Notes under the pieces: generated by a model
What the model was told of the DNA's origin: nothing
The model's input: only the letters and a program-made list of their open reading frames with translations
The model's database searches: none
Shown here: in pieces, positions 1-7,998 of the stretch
Layout: every line of letters begins with the position of its first letter
Position numbering within the stretch: the stretch's first letter is position 1
Program-made: the position numbers and the translations under genes
Assembly (NCBI GenBank): GCA_018373675.1
Contig: JAHAGQ010000007.1
Location: forward strand, 1 to 64,000
Direction: 5' to 3'
Length of the DNA: 64,000 nt
Source: Collinsella sp.
GTDB lineage: Bacteria; Actinomycetota; Coriobacteriia; Coriobacteriales; Coriobacteriaceae

Positions 1-225
1 GACGAAACTGGAGAGGAGGTATTACGAGCTCCTGTGCGAATTGGAGAGAGCGCTCCCGCAAACTGCCTCTTGACAACTTATAGGAGCGTCGGTTTTATTC
101 TCTGCAAATTTGGCATGCTCGGCGATAAGCAATTCATCGTAGTAAACCGGCATAGTTTTGGCGGACAGCGCCACACAGATCCCCTACGAAGGCAAAATGA
201 TCCGTTTTCCTCCGTCCCCAAGGGA
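1..225. other. Window edge, no convincing gene
   Basis: No supported gene. On the minus strand an open frame from an ATG at 153 to a TAA at 22-24 would encode 43 residues; it has no recognisable family and may be a remnant, so it is not called as a gene. A palindrome with GGGGAC core lies at 198-228 and is listed separately. Confidence 0.5.
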
Positions 226-228
226 TCA
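198..228. repeat. REP-like hairpin with GGGGAC core
   Basis: Arms TGATCC and GGGATCA flank a spacer that on the minus strand reads GGGGACGGAGGAAAAC. It sits directly behind the stop codon of the degenerate IIB gene. The GGGGAC core links it to other extragenic hairpins in the window (25791, 26930, 37176, 38216, 43498, 50899). Confidence 0.45.
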
Positions 229-708
229 GTTGAACAGATTGCCGATGGGGTCGGGGGCGGAACTGGGGAGATAGCGGATTTCTAGTTCTATGCCGAGCTT
301 TTGCAGCTCTCTGAGAACAGCGACGTCTGTGTCGTCTACGGCAACTGCGGGCGTTGCGGGACGCTTGCCCTCCCCTGCCTGCATATGACCAATGCTGATC
401 TTGGTGATCGGCACACCGCCCTTAACCAGCGCGAGCGCATCGGAGGGTGAGGCCACCATGATCAGAATCAATTGGCGAGGCGTTGCGGTATGAATGACGT
501 CGATGGTCCTTTGCACCGAGAAAAACCGCGTCCAAACGCCTTCTGGCGCCGCCACCCTCATGGGTGCCCATTGGCGCGAATCTGCCGCGATCTCATCGTT
601 GACGATTAGGACAAGGTTGGAACCCACGGCTTCGTTCCACAGCTCAACGTCTTGTCCGTAAATGAAACGGTCGTCGATGCGTGCGAGAAGAATCTTGGGT
701 TGAGTCAT
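226..708 (-). CDS. PTS IIB paralogue lacking the active-site histidine
   Basis: A 160-residue protein of the mannose/fructose/sorbose PTS IIB family, full length and about half identical by eye to the IIB at 9962-10444. The family motif R-L-V-H-G-Q, whose His takes phosphate from IIA, reads R-F-I-Y-G-Q here (Tyr17; codon TAC). Otherwise the fold-defining segments RIDDR, VAAP.GV.TRFFS and VKGGVPI are intact. It is alone, without IIA, IIC or IID neighbours. As a phosphocarrier it should be inactive; it could be a regulatory pseudoenzyme or early decay. The ATG at 708 was chosen because it aligns with the paralogue's start; a longer frame upstream to 759 lacks similarity. Confidence 0.85.
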   Translation of the reverse strand: MTQPKILLARIDDRFIYGQDVELWNEAVGSNLVLIVNDEIAADSRQWAPMRVAAPEGVWTRFFSVQRTIDVIHTATPRQLILIMVASPSDALALVKGGVPITKISIGHMQAGEGKRPATPAVAVDDTDVAVLRELQKLGIELEIRYLPSSAPDPIGNLFN

Positions 709-865
709 CGCTGCCCCATTCTGTTTGAGACCCGTAAGAGCAAGACATCGCGTCTCCAATATTAGTGCATTTAAAGTGAGAAAAGCCGTCAGAACACTTG
801 CGCGGATTTGCGATGTCCCGTATCATAGACAGCCGTTGACGCCTCAGTTGCGCCATCACATGGCC

Positions 866-941
866 GCCAGCGTAGCTCAGTTGGTAGAGCACCGCTCTCG
901 TAAAGCGGGGGTCACCGGTTCGAGCCCGGTCGCTGGCTCCA
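866..941 (+). tRNA. tRNA-Thr (anticodon CGT)
   Basis: Complete 76-nt cloverleaf. Acceptor GCCAGCG pairs with CGCTGGC, the D arm contains AGTTGGTA, the anticodon stem CCGCT/AGCGG encloses loop CTCGTAA giving anticodon CGT, and the T arm is ACCGG-TTCGAGC-CCGGT. The 3' CCA is encoded. A terminator hairpin follows within 15 nt. Confidence 0.96.
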
Positions 942-953
942 TTGCACAAGATA

Positions 954-975
954 GCCGCCTTCGGGCGGCTTTTTT
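954..975 (+). terminator. Rho-independent terminator of tRNA-Thr
   Basis: GCCGCC-TTCG-GGCGGC hairpin followed by six T residues. Confidence 0.9.
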
Positions 976-1149
976 GTTGCTGATTTCGGGCGCGCTTCCG
1001 CCAATCCAAGCACAACGCCGCCGGAAACTCTCCTACTCAACAAAAGCCCCGCCAACCGCAATCCCCAAAGGAACCGCGTTCAGTGGGGCCCAAGCGAGCT
1101 CCCCCAAGGGATAACGCTCGCAACACGAACAGCTCAGCCGAGCAGCGCG

Positions 1150-1623
1150 CTACTCCTCCCAGTAAGCATCTGCAAGCAGCTTAAAGCAAATCTTCTTGAC
1201 CGGCTGCGCGCCATCGCCCTGGAACTCGAGCGTGGGCATGTGAGGCTCGCCGGCAACAAACAGCGCAAACTTGTCGTCAGCAAGATCGCCGGCGATCGAG
1301 GCGTCGGAATCGACCAGATCGTAGTCGTCCTTCTCGTCAAACTCCTGAACCAGCGTCAGGCTGCCCGTGGCAACCTTAAAGGCCTCGCGACCCTCGACGT
1401 CGATCTGCAGGTCGTGATAGCGCTGATGCGTCTCATAGTGAGCCTCGGCTTCGGGACGCGTCGTGGGAGCCATGACGTTCGCAAAGACCTTGTCGCCCAG
1501 AATCGGATGGCTGCCGACCTCGAGCTTCGCCGGATCGTTCTCCTCGAGCCAGTCGATCAGCACGTCGAGGCCCTTGAGCATTCCACGGTACTCCTCGATA
1601 TCGCCCAATGCACCGTAAATCAT
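1150..1623 (-). CDS. YhcH/YjgK/YiaL family sugar-metabolism protein
   Basis: A 157-residue protein of the YhcH/YjgK/YiaL (DUF386) family, related to TabA and EbgC, cupin-fold proteins linked to sialic acid, galactoside or aldose handling. Visible family signatures are HYETHQRYHDLQ (residues about 62-73) and the C-terminal GEPHMP, which supply likely metal ligands. It is the last gene of the amino-sugar cluster; a remnant of the nagA 3' end lies just upstream. Start ATG at 1623 has an AGGGG ribosome site 6-7 nt away. Its exact substrate is unknown; anomerase or epimerase action on an amino-sugar phosphate is a guess from context. Confidence 0.88.
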   Translation of the reverse strand: MIYGALGDIEEYRGMLKGLDVLIDWLEENDPAKLEVGSHPILGDKVFANVMAPTTRPEAEAHYETHQRYHDLQIDVEGREAFKVATGSLTLVQEFDEKDDYDLVDSDASIAGDLADDKFALFVAGEPHMPTLEFQGDGAQPVKKICFKLLADAYWEE

Positions 1624-1655
1624 CTAAATCCCCTCTCGGATCGTTTCTTTGGCGG

Positions 1656-1796
1656 CTACTCGGCAAACGCATTACCGACGCTGTTGCCACCCACATGCGT
1701 CTCGACCAGGGTAAGGTCGGGATTGAACACGACAGTGTCGGCGTCGCGCCCCGGCATAATGCTACTGCACTTGTCGTCGACATGAGCTGGCAACCG
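1656..1796 (-). pseudogene. nagA 3'-end remnant
   Basis: On the minus strand this stretch translates to about 45 residues ending NSVGNAFAE-stop. Over 43 residues, 32 match the C terminus of the intact NagA at 4514-5683, including KC.SIMPGRDAD, LTLVET and VGG.SVGNAF. Nothing of the NagA N-terminal part or its metal ligands is present. The remnant is in the same frame as the preceding kinase gene, separated by that gene's TAG and eleven codons. It is read as debris from duplication or recombination of a former nagA copy. Confidence 0.85.
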
Positions 1797-1820
1797 ATGC
1801 CGGGGCCGCAGCACAAGCTC

Positions 1821-2756
1821 CTACAGCTCGGTCACGACAACGCCGTTGTAAACCTCGTCCCAACGATCCATAACCAAGTGGCCAGTCATGGGATCCATGG
1901 CATTGAGTTTGCCGCAGGTGTTGGCGGTACGCAGCACCGTCTCGTCGTCGGCTCCGGCAGCAATCGCATGTGCGAAGCCGGCAATGGTCGAATCGCCAGA
2001 GCCCGTAGCGTTAACGGCGGGGATATCGGGGGTCTTGGCGCGGAACGCACGGCCGTTATGGAAACCAACGGAGCCGGCAGCGCCCATGGATACGACGACC
2101 CAGGGGATATCGGAGAAGCGGGCGTCAGAGGCGAGCGCGGAACGGAGCTCGTCCACATCGTCGGTGGTAAAGCTCGTGCCCAGAAGGCCGTTAATTTCGG
2201 TCAGGTTAGGCTTAACCAGCTCAGGCTTGACCTCGGACTTGAGCGCAGCCTCGAGCGAGGCGCCCGAGGTATCGAGCAGCACCTTGGCGCCGGCGTTCTC
2301 TGCAATGCCCGTGATCTTGGCGTAGTAGTCCGCCTCGACGCCGCGGGGCAGCGAACCCGAGATGGTAACGACATCGGCCTTGCTCGCAAGCTCGGCGAAC
2401 TTGGCGGTAAAGGCATCGAGTTCCTCGGGGGCAATCGTCGGGCCGCTCTCGAGCAACTCGGTCTGGTTGCCAGCATGAAGGATATTGAGACAGATGCGAG
2501 TCTCGCCCTTGATGGGCACAAAATCATTCTTAATGCCGTTGGCATCCATGAGCTCGGCCATATAGGCGCCCATATGACCACCAAGCAAGCCGGTTGCCAC
2601 GACATCGTCGCCCAGCTGGCCCAGGACGCGGGCCACGTTGAGGCCCTTACCGCCGGCGGTCTTTTCGGGCGTCACGCGGTTGACGTCGTCGATAATGAGC
2701 TCATCGAGCTGATAGCGCGTATCGACGGACGGGTTCATCGTAACGGTGAGGATCAT
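1821..2756 (-). CDS. PfkB-family hexose-phosphate kinase (tagatose-6-P / fructose-1-P kinase type)
   Basis: A 311-residue PfkB-family sugar kinase of the LacC/FruK type, which phosphorylates tagatose-6-phosphate or fructose-1-phosphate with ATP. Seen are the N-terminal TMNPSVD segment, the first PfkB signature region GGKGLNVARVLGQLG and the C-terminal anion-hole/base motif NATGSGDSTIAGF, whose GSGD Asp is the catalytic base. With an AgaS-like deaminase producing tagatose-6-P nearby, a tagatose-6-P kinase role is the better fit; fructose-1-P kinase cannot be excluded. The ATG at 2756 has AAGGAG 7 nt upstream; 13 upstream codons in frame are not expected to be translated. Confidence 0.85.
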   Translation of the reverse strand: MILTVTMNPSVDTRYQLDELIIDDVNRVTPEKTAGGKGLNVARVLGQLGDDVVATGLLGGHMGAYMAELMDANGIKNDFVPIKGETRICLNILHAGNQTELLESGPTIAPEELDAFTAKFAELASKADVVTISGSLPRGVEADYYAKITGIAENAGAKVLLDTSGASLEAALKSEVKPELVKPNLTEINGLLGTSFTTDDVDELRSALASDARFSDIPWVVVSMGAAGSVGFHNGRAFRAKTPDIPAVNATGSGDSTIAGFAHAIAAGADDETVLRTANTCGKLNAMDPMTGHLVMDRWDEVYNGVVVTEL

Positions 2757-2815
2757 TTCTAGCTCCTTATCTCGCAGGCTCCTTATGCCTTGCAAAACGA
2801 ATTGGCTACATGCGA

Positions 2816-3697
2816 CTACAGAATCTCGATTGTGAACGAGCGCACGATGGTTTCTTTGGGCTTGGCGATAAGGCAGCCGCGCTTGTGCTCAAGCACGTCG
2901 TCCTCATCGGAGCAGGTCGAAAGACCGCCCCAGGGCTCAACTGCCACAAAATCACCCTCGGGCTTGCTCCACACAATGAGGTACGGGAAGCCCTCAAAGC
3001 TCAGGCGAACACCCTTGTCCTCGCCCTTTTTGGAAAGCGTGACCTGACGGCTCTCGAGCACGTCAAAGATGGTCTCCGCAAAATCGAAGAGCTCATGCGA
3101 CAAAGGCAGCGTCTTTCCCACCATGGGGTTCTTGGAGCGCCTGTCCACATCAATCAAGCCAGTCGAGGGGACGGCAGCGCAAAGCTCAGCAGCCTCGTCT
3201 TTCTCAAAACGCAACTCGTAGTCCGTATAGGCCTCGCCCTCATCGAGCGGGCACCTAAAGCCGGGGTGTCCACCGATAAAGAAAGGCATGTCCTCGGTGC
3301 CCTCGTTGGTAACCTCATAGGAGACGCGCACGGCGGCGTCCTCGAGCGTATAGCGGGCGACAAGCTTAAACGGATACGGATAATCGCTCAGCAGCGCGGC
3401 GTTATCCTCCGAAGCCAGGCACATCGCCAGCTCGTTCTCGCTCTGGCTCAGCAGCTTCCACTCCTGTTTGCGCGCAAACCCATGGCGGGCGAGCTTCACA
3501 TGATGTCCGGCAAACGTCATGGCGCTGTTATCGCGCAAACCTCCGCAAATCGGGAAGCAAATCGGTGCCTGGCCGGACCACACGGCGGGATCGCCCTGCC
3601 ACAAGTACTCGCGACCTCCAGCCTCAATCGAGGTAAACGAACCACCGGCCGTGGAGACCTTGATAGAAATCGAATCGTTGGAGAGAGCGTATTCCAT
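2816..3697 (-). CDS. Aldose 1-epimerase family protein (LacX-like)
   Basis: A 293-residue galactose-mutarotase-like beta-sandwich protein. Family hallmarks include the N-terminal GG.YLWQGDP, PICGGLRD, the HGFAR segment with the general-acid His, GGHPGF with the second His, and a C-terminal WSKPEGDFVAVEPW with the catalytic Glu. Such proteins interconvert anomers of sugars or sugar phosphates. It is upstream of, and codirectional with, the PfkB kinase (about 60 bp apart), consistent with joint expression. The start at 3697 (ATG) is preceded by AAAGGA; the much longer open frame upstream is a GC-rich artefact. Confidence 0.87.
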   Translation of the reverse strand: MEYALSNDSISIKVSTAGGSFTSIEAGGREYLWQGDPAVWSGQAPICFPICGGLRDNSAMTFAGHHVKLARHGFARKQEWKLLSQSENELAMCLASEDNAALLSDYPYPFKLVARYTLEDAAVRVSYEVTNEGTEDMPFFIGGHPGFRCPLDEGEAYTDYELRFEKDEAAELCAAVPSTGLIDVDRRSKNPMVGKTLPLSHELFDFAETIFDVLESRQVTLSKKGEDKGVRLSFEGFPYLIVWSKPEGDFVAVEPWGGLSTCSDEDDVLEHKRGCLIAKPKETIVRSFTIEIL

Positions 3698-3853
3698 TGT
3701 CCATCCTTTCGAACAACTGCTTTTTGCTCGCAAGAACCCGTCTCGGCCCTGACCAAAGGACAAACCCGCACGTTCATCGATGCGTCCGGTTTCCCAGCCA
3801 TGCAACGGGGTACCATACAGACATTGATGCAATTACAGCTGAAAGGCCTTCTT

Positions 3854-4438
3854 ATGCGAACCATCATCCTTTATGCCTCACACCACCACGGCAATACGAA
3901 AAAGCTCGTGGACGCCATCGTCGAGGCGCACCCCGAGATCGATACCCTCGACGTGAAGTCACTCGGTAAAAACGAGTACCCCGACCTGCACGAATACCAT
4001 CTGATCGGTGTCGCCACGGGCATCTATTACTCCGAGATCGACAAGGACATGGCACGCGTGCTCACGAACGTGCTGCAGCCGCAGGACAAGGTGTTTGGCC
4101 TTATGACCTACGGTGGCAAAAACAAGTGGTACGGCAAGGATATCGATGGCATCTGCCGCATGAGGCAGGCCATCTTTATGGGCGTCTACGGCTGTCCCGG
4201 CTTTGATACGTGGGGGCCGTTCAAACTCACCGGCGGCGTCCAGAAGGGACACCCGACCGCTGAGGAAATTAAGGGCGCCGTCGACTTCTTCGACAAGATC
4301 GAAGACGAGTATGGCGACATCATCGTCGAAGAGTACGCCAAGCGCGAGAAGCGTCTAGCATACGAAAAGGAGCATCCCGCGGGGGGTCTTGTGGCCGGCG
4401 TCAAGCGCACGGCAAAGAAGATCGTTAACAAGCTGTAA
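3854..4438 (+). CDS. Flavodoxin-family protein
   Basis: A 194-residue flavodoxin-like protein. The N-terminal ILYASHHHGNTKKL is the phosphate-binding loop for FMN (family form T-G-N-T), here with an unusual three-His run. It also shows GVATGIYY and LMTYGG segments lining the flavin site, and a basic C-terminal tail (AGVKRTAKKIVNKL). It is likely a soluble electron carrier or flavin-dependent reductase; partner unknown. It runs against the surrounding genes. Start ATG at 3854 has GAAAGG about 8 nt upstream; it overlaps a long artefactual open frame. Confidence 0.85.
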   Translation: MRTIILYASHHHGNTKKLVDAIVEAHPEIDTLDVKSLGKNEYPDLHEYHLIGVATGIYYSEIDKDMARVLTNVLQPQDKVFGLMTYGGKNKWYGKDIDGICRMRQAIFMGVYGCPGFDTWGPFKLTGGVQKGHPTAEEIKGAVDFFDKIEDEYGDIIVEEYAKREKRLAYEKEHPAGGLVAGVKRTAKKIVNKL

Positions 4439-4470
4439 CTGTTAAGGTGCTTTTGAGCGTTTAACCCATA

Positions 4471-4508
4471 CGGCGGGTCCGAGCAGATTCGGGCCCGCCG
4501 TCTTTTTC
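4471..4508. terminator. Terminator between flavodoxin and nagA
   Basis: CGGCGGG...CCCGCCG hairpin (4471-4500) followed by TCTTTTTCT on the plus strand; serves the flavodoxin gene and may also insulate nagA. Confidence 0.8.
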
Positions 4509-4513
4509 TATCG

Positions 4514-5683
4514 TTAATCGGTAAAGGCGTTGCCGACGCTCTGGCCGCCAACATACGTCTCGACGAGGGTGAGCTCATGGTCGAACACGACAAAGTCGGC
4601 GTCGCGACCCGGCATGATGCTGCCGCACTTATCCTCGATGTGCGCAGAGCGAGCCGGCACCTCGGTTGCCATGCGAATGGCGATATCAGCGCTGGCGATG
4701 CCCCAATCGACAATGTTCTTGACGCCCTGGGCAAGCGTGAGCACCGAGCCGGCAATGCTTTTGCCGTCGGCGAGCCAGCACAGGTTGTCCTTCATGATGA
4801 CGTCCATGCCACCACTGGTGTAGCTGCCCTCGGGCATGCCGCCGCAGCCCAGGCAGTCGGTGATGAGCACCGTGTGCTGCCAGCCCTTTGCCTGCAGCAG
4901 TGCCTTGATGGCGGCAGGGTTTACGTGCTTGCCGTCACAGATGATCTCGGCGTAGGTCTCGGGCGTGGACATGGCAGCACCCACGACACCGGGCTCACGG
5001 TGATGCAGACCGCGCTGGCCGTTATAGGTATGCGTAAAGCAGCTGGCACCGGCATTGATAGCGGCGATGCACTCATCGTAGGTGGCGTCGGAGTGACCGA
5101 TGCTGGTCACCACGCCCTTGGCGTTCAGAGCAGCCGCATAAGCAGCGGCACCGTCGCGCTCGGCGGCCATGGCGCTCTTAACGATGCGACCGCCCGCAGC
5201 CTCCTGCCACTGGTCGAAAACCTCCTCGGAGGGGTCAATCAGGTAAGCGGGGTTCTGCGCGCCCACGTGCTTCATGGTAAAGAAGGGGCCCTCCAGGTAG
5301 ATGCCCTGAATGCGGGCACCGCAGAAGTCGGGGCCGCGGCCCTCGTCCGCCTTGGCGATAGCAGCGCAGGCGTCCTTGATCTGTTCGACGCCATCGGTGA
5401 ACGTCGTGGGCAGCCAGCTGGTGGTACCGCGACGGGCGAGCTCGGTTGAGCTGATATCGATGCCCTCGGGATCGTTATCGGTAGTTGAGTGGTTGTAGAA
5501 GCCATGGATGTGAGTATCGACCATACCCGGTGCGATCCACGATCCCGTGTAGTCCTTAATCTCGCAAGAGGGCTCGTCGGCCTGCCAGGCGCCAAAAACG
5601 CCATCCTCGACCATAAGATAGCCGCCCAGTTGCGGGCCTGCCGGCAAGAAGAACTTGTCAGCCTTAATTGCGTACGTGCTCAT
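4514..5683 (-). CDS. nagA: N-acetylglucosamine/galactosamine-6-phosphate deacetylase
   Basis: A 389-residue amidohydrolase that removes acetate from GlcNAc-6-P (or GalNAc-6-P), giving the amino sugar phosphate. Ordered motifs: DTHIHGFYNHSTTD near residue 57, the metal-binding Glu in YLEGPFF, His ligands in IGHSDAT and FTHTYNG, and the catalytic Asp in ITDCLGCGG. Length matches the family (about 380). It lies directly downstream of the agaS-like gene behind a terminator hairpin, so it probably has its own promoter. A decayed copy of its last 43 codons occurs at 1656-1796. ATG at 5683 has GAGGAG upstream; a GTG two codons earlier is less likely. Confidence 0.93.
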   Translation of the reverse strand: MSTYAIKADKFFLPAGPQLGGYLMVEDGVFGAWQADEPSCEIKDYTGSWIAPGMVDTHIHGFYNHSTTDNDPEGIDISSTELARRGTTSWLPTTFTDGVEQIKDACAAIAKADEGRGPDFCGARIQGIYLEGPFFTMKHVGAQNPAYLIDPSEEVFDQWQEAAGGRIVKSAMAAERDGAAAYAAALNAKGVVTSIGHSDATYDECIAAINAGASCFTHTYNGQRGLHHREPGVVGAAMSTPETYAEIICDGKHVNPAAIKALLQAKGWQHTVLITDCLGCGGMPEGSYTSGGMDVIMKDNLCWLADGKSIAGSVLTLAQGVKNIVDWGIASADIAIRMATEVPARSAHIEDKCGSIMPGRDADFVVFDHELTLVETYVGGQSVGNAFTD

Positions 5684-5741
5684 ATGCACTCCTCGCTTCT
5701 AAAGCAGTTGACTGTGGTAATGCTTATACCCAGCTCACGTA

Positions 5742-5782
5742 AAACAAAAAGCGCCCGCCCGCCGTTATGAGCGGACGGGCGC
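5742..5782 (-). terminator. Terminator downstream of agaS-like gene
   Basis: GCGCCCGTCCGC/GCGGGCGGGCGC stem (5751-5782) followed on the minus strand by five T residues. Confidence 0.85.
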
Positions 5783-5800
5783 CCTTACAGGGGGACGCGA

Positions 5801-6967
5801 TTAAGCGGTGAAGGGGTGAATCGTCACGCCCTTAACCACGCGGTTGACCGTGCCGGTGGGGCTCGGCGTATCGGGCGTGTTGCCCACGCGGACGGAGTTG
5901 AGCAGGCTGATAGCCTGGGCAAACATCACGAACGGCAGAGCAAGGTAACCCTCGGGAAGTGCCTCGTAGCCCTTAAAGGTGAAGGACTCACCCTCATAGA
6001 CGGTGGCACCTTCCTGCTGAACGGCGATGGTGTGCTGAGCGATCTCGTCGCCACCGATCTCGTTGAGGATGTCGATGTCGTACTGACGGGTGTAGGCGTC
6101 GTTGTTGACGAACACGAAGACGAGCGTCTTATCGTCGACGAAGGACTTAGGTCCGTGACGATAGCCCATGGAGGTGTCGTAGGAAGTAGCGACCAGACCG
6201 TGAGCGAGCTCGAGGATCTTGAGCTGGCTCTCCTGAGCAAGGCCACCGAAGGAGCCAGAACCCAAGTAGGTCACGCGGTTGAAATCGCCAGCCAGGTAAT
6301 CGGCGATCTCGGGCTCACGGGAGATGACCTCCTCGCCCATCTTGGCAATCGTCTCGACCCACTCGGCCTTCTGCTCGTCAGAGGCAGTGTCGAAAATAAG
6401 GGTGGAGAGCAGGGTCATGCAGGAATAAGAACCGGTCATGGCGAAGCCCTTGTCGTTGGCGCGCGGAATGAGCAGCGTCAGCGCATTGGGATCATCGGCA
6501 GACTCGACGGCAAGCTTGCCCTCGGGAGCGCAGGTGATGTTGAGGAACTTGACGTTGTGGACGAGCTCCTTGGCAACGGCAACGGCGGCAAGGCTCTCGG
6601 GGCTGTTGCCAGAGCGGGCAAAGGAAACCACGAGCGTGGGATCCTCGGCGCGCAGGAAGTCGCGCGGGGCGCTCACGATGTCGGTCGTGGCGATGGGCTT
6701 AAAGTCGTAGAGATCAGTGTTGCCAGCGTGACGCAGGTACGGGGCGCAGGTATCGCCAACGTAGTCGGACGTACCGGCACCGGTGAAGACAACGGACAGA
6801 CGACCCTCGCCCATAGCGCGAGCCTCGGCCAGGAAGGCCTCGATGGCCTCCTTGTTCTCGCGATAGATGTTGAGCGTATCACGCCAAAGCTCGGGCTGCT
6901 GAGCAATCTCGGCCGTGGTGATCTGGGCGCCGAGCTCGGTGAGCTCCTCGACACTCTTCTCGAACAT
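5801..6967 (-). CDS. agaS: AgaS-type SIS-domain amino-sugar-phosphate deaminase/isomerase
   Basis: A 388-residue protein with two SIS (sugar isomerase) domains. The first has VVFTGAGTSDYVG and the phosphosugar-binding SFARSGNSPES; the second has TYLGSGSFGGLAQE and SYDTSMGYRHGPKSF. This arrangement matches AgaS, which converts galactosamine-6-P to tagatose-6-P plus ammonia. With nagA downstream, a PfkB kinase and a mannose-family PTS nearby it completes a GalNAc-type pathway. An operator-like CTGGT-N4-ACCAG lies 62 bp upstream of the ATG, suggesting control by the adjacent GntR regulator. A glucosamine-6-P specificity cannot be ruled out from sequence alone. Confidence 0.88.
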   Translation of the reverse strand: MFEKSVEELTELGAQITTAEIAQQPELWRDTLNIYRENKEAIEAFLAEARAMGEGRLSVVFTGAGTSDYVGDTCAPYLRHAGNTDLYDFKPIATTDIVSAPRDFLRAEDPTLVVSFARSGNSPESLAAVAVAKELVHNVKFLNITCAPEGKLAVESADDPNALTLLIPRANDKGFAMTGSYSCMTLLSTLIFDTASDEQKAEWVETIAKMGEEVISREPEIADYLAGDFNRVTYLGSGSFGGLAQESQLKILELAHGLVATSYDTSMGYRHGPKSFVDDKTLVFVFVNNDAYTRQYDIDILNEIGGDEIAQHTIAVQQEGATVYEGESFTFKGYEALPEGYLALPFVMFAQAISLLNSVRVGNTPDTPSPTGTVNRVVKGVTIHPFTA

Positions 6968-7028
6968 TTCTAATACCTCTCTCTAGAAGTAATCCTCTGA
7001 CGTGCAATTATACACTTCGGTTGGTTAT

Positions 7029-7042
7029 CTGGTAGTAACCAG
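7029..7042. promoter_or_regulatory. Putative GntR operator upstream of agaS
   Basis: Perfect inverted repeat CTGGTAGTAACCAG in the gap between agaS and the gntR stop codon. It resembles the TGGTCTAGACCA operator type of NagR/DasR regulators, which belong to the same GntR/HutC group as the neighbouring regulator. A near-identical site is at 11321-11334. Confidence 0.7.
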
Positions 7043-7081
7043 TTAAATGCAAAGAATCACCATATGGAAACGATGCGAGCA

Positions 7082-7813
7082 CTAGTTACTGCGCTGGTGG
7101 TAAACCTTGTATTTAAACTGATCGGCACGAGCAACCGAGAGTGTGTACTCCACTACCTCGTTTGACTCGTTATACGTAGTCCTGACCAAATCGAGCACAG
7201 GCGAGCCCTCGACAATTCCCAAAAGGTGGGCATCGGTGGGACGGGCTATGCTCGCATAGAACTCCTCTTCGGCCACGCGAATCTTTTGCTGAAAGTCCTG
7301 CTCAATCACATCGTAAAGCGGCTTACGCTCCAGCAGCGGTCGCTTTAGGGACAGAAATTGACGAACCGGTAGATAGCTGCGTTCGACCATCATGGGCATG
7401 TTGTCGGCAGAGCGAAGACGCTTGAGCTTAAAAATGCGATCACCGATGCGCAATCCCATATGCTCGGCCAGATTCTTATCGGCCTCCATCTCGCAAAACT
7501 CGAGAATCGTGGTCTCGGGTTCTCGACCCATCGCGCGCATCTGCTCGGTAAAGCTGTAGGACTGCATAAGATTGGTTGCTTTTGCCGAACGGTCGGTCAC
7601 AAAGGTACCGCGACCGTGCTGCCGAACCACCAGTCCTAAACGCTCCAGTTCCTGCAGAGCCAGGCGTACCGTAGTGCGCGAGAGACCATAGCGCTCCGAA
7701 AGTTCGCGCTCGGAAGGAATCATGTCACCGGCGCGATATTCATGGTCAATCTTTTCGGTCAGAATATCGACCAGCTGATCGTACAGCGGTTGCTTACGCG
7801 CTCCGATCGCCAT
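7082..7813 (-). CDS. GntR-family (HutC/UTRA) transcriptional regulator of the amino-sugar locus
   Basis: A 243-residue regulator. Residues 8-75 form the GntR winged helix-turn-helix (PLYDQLVDILTEKI, IPSERELSERYGLSRTTVR, GRGTFV). Residues about 90-240 are a UTRA effector domain (MRAMGREPETTIL, RLRSADNMPMMVERSYLP, V.DLVRTTYNESNEVVEYT). Regulators of this type (NagR, AgaR-like) bind phosphorylated amino sugars. It sits between agaS and the PTS operon, and palindromes CTGGT-N4-ACCAG lie upstream of both, which makes it the likely repressor. ATG at 7813 with GGGAGG 5 nt upstream. Confidence 0.92.
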   Translation of the reverse strand: MAIGARKQPLYDQLVDILTEKIDHEYRAGDMIPSERELSERYGLSRTTVRLALQELERLGLVVRQHGRGTFVTDRSAKATNLMQSYSFTEQMRAMGREPETTILEFCEMEADKNLAEHMGLRIGDRIFKLKRLRSADNMPMMVERSYLPVRQFLSLKRPLLERKPLYDVIEQDFQQKIRVAEEEFYASIARPTDAHLLGIVEGSPVLDLVRTTYNESNEVVEYTLSVARADQFKYKVYHQRSN

Positions 7814-7898
7814 CCTATCCTCCCTTTTGCTCGAATTCGGCTAACTACCTAGGGTGTTATGCATTATCTGTCTGCCACACCCGAATCATTAAGAAAAC

Positions 7899-7932
7899 AA
7901 AAGCCGCGCGCTCTTTCGAGCACGCGGCTTTT
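7899..7932 (-). terminator. Terminator of the PTS operon
   Basis: AAAAGCCGCG...CGCGGCTTTT hairpin downstream of the IID stop. The stem is nearly symmetric so it may work both ways. A second weaker stem (GGGGTGTG/CACACCCC, about 7957-7986) precedes it in the 3' untranslated region. Confidence 0.8.
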
Positions 7933-7998
7933 AACATACACATGGCTTAAGGGGTCGGGGTGTGAGCCGCGTAGGGACACACCCCTCAAGCTAGAGCC

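Noticed and set aside
34..285. 83-residue plus-strand open frame
   Set aside because: No ribosome site or family; antisense to the IIB gene end and includes the palindrome at 198.
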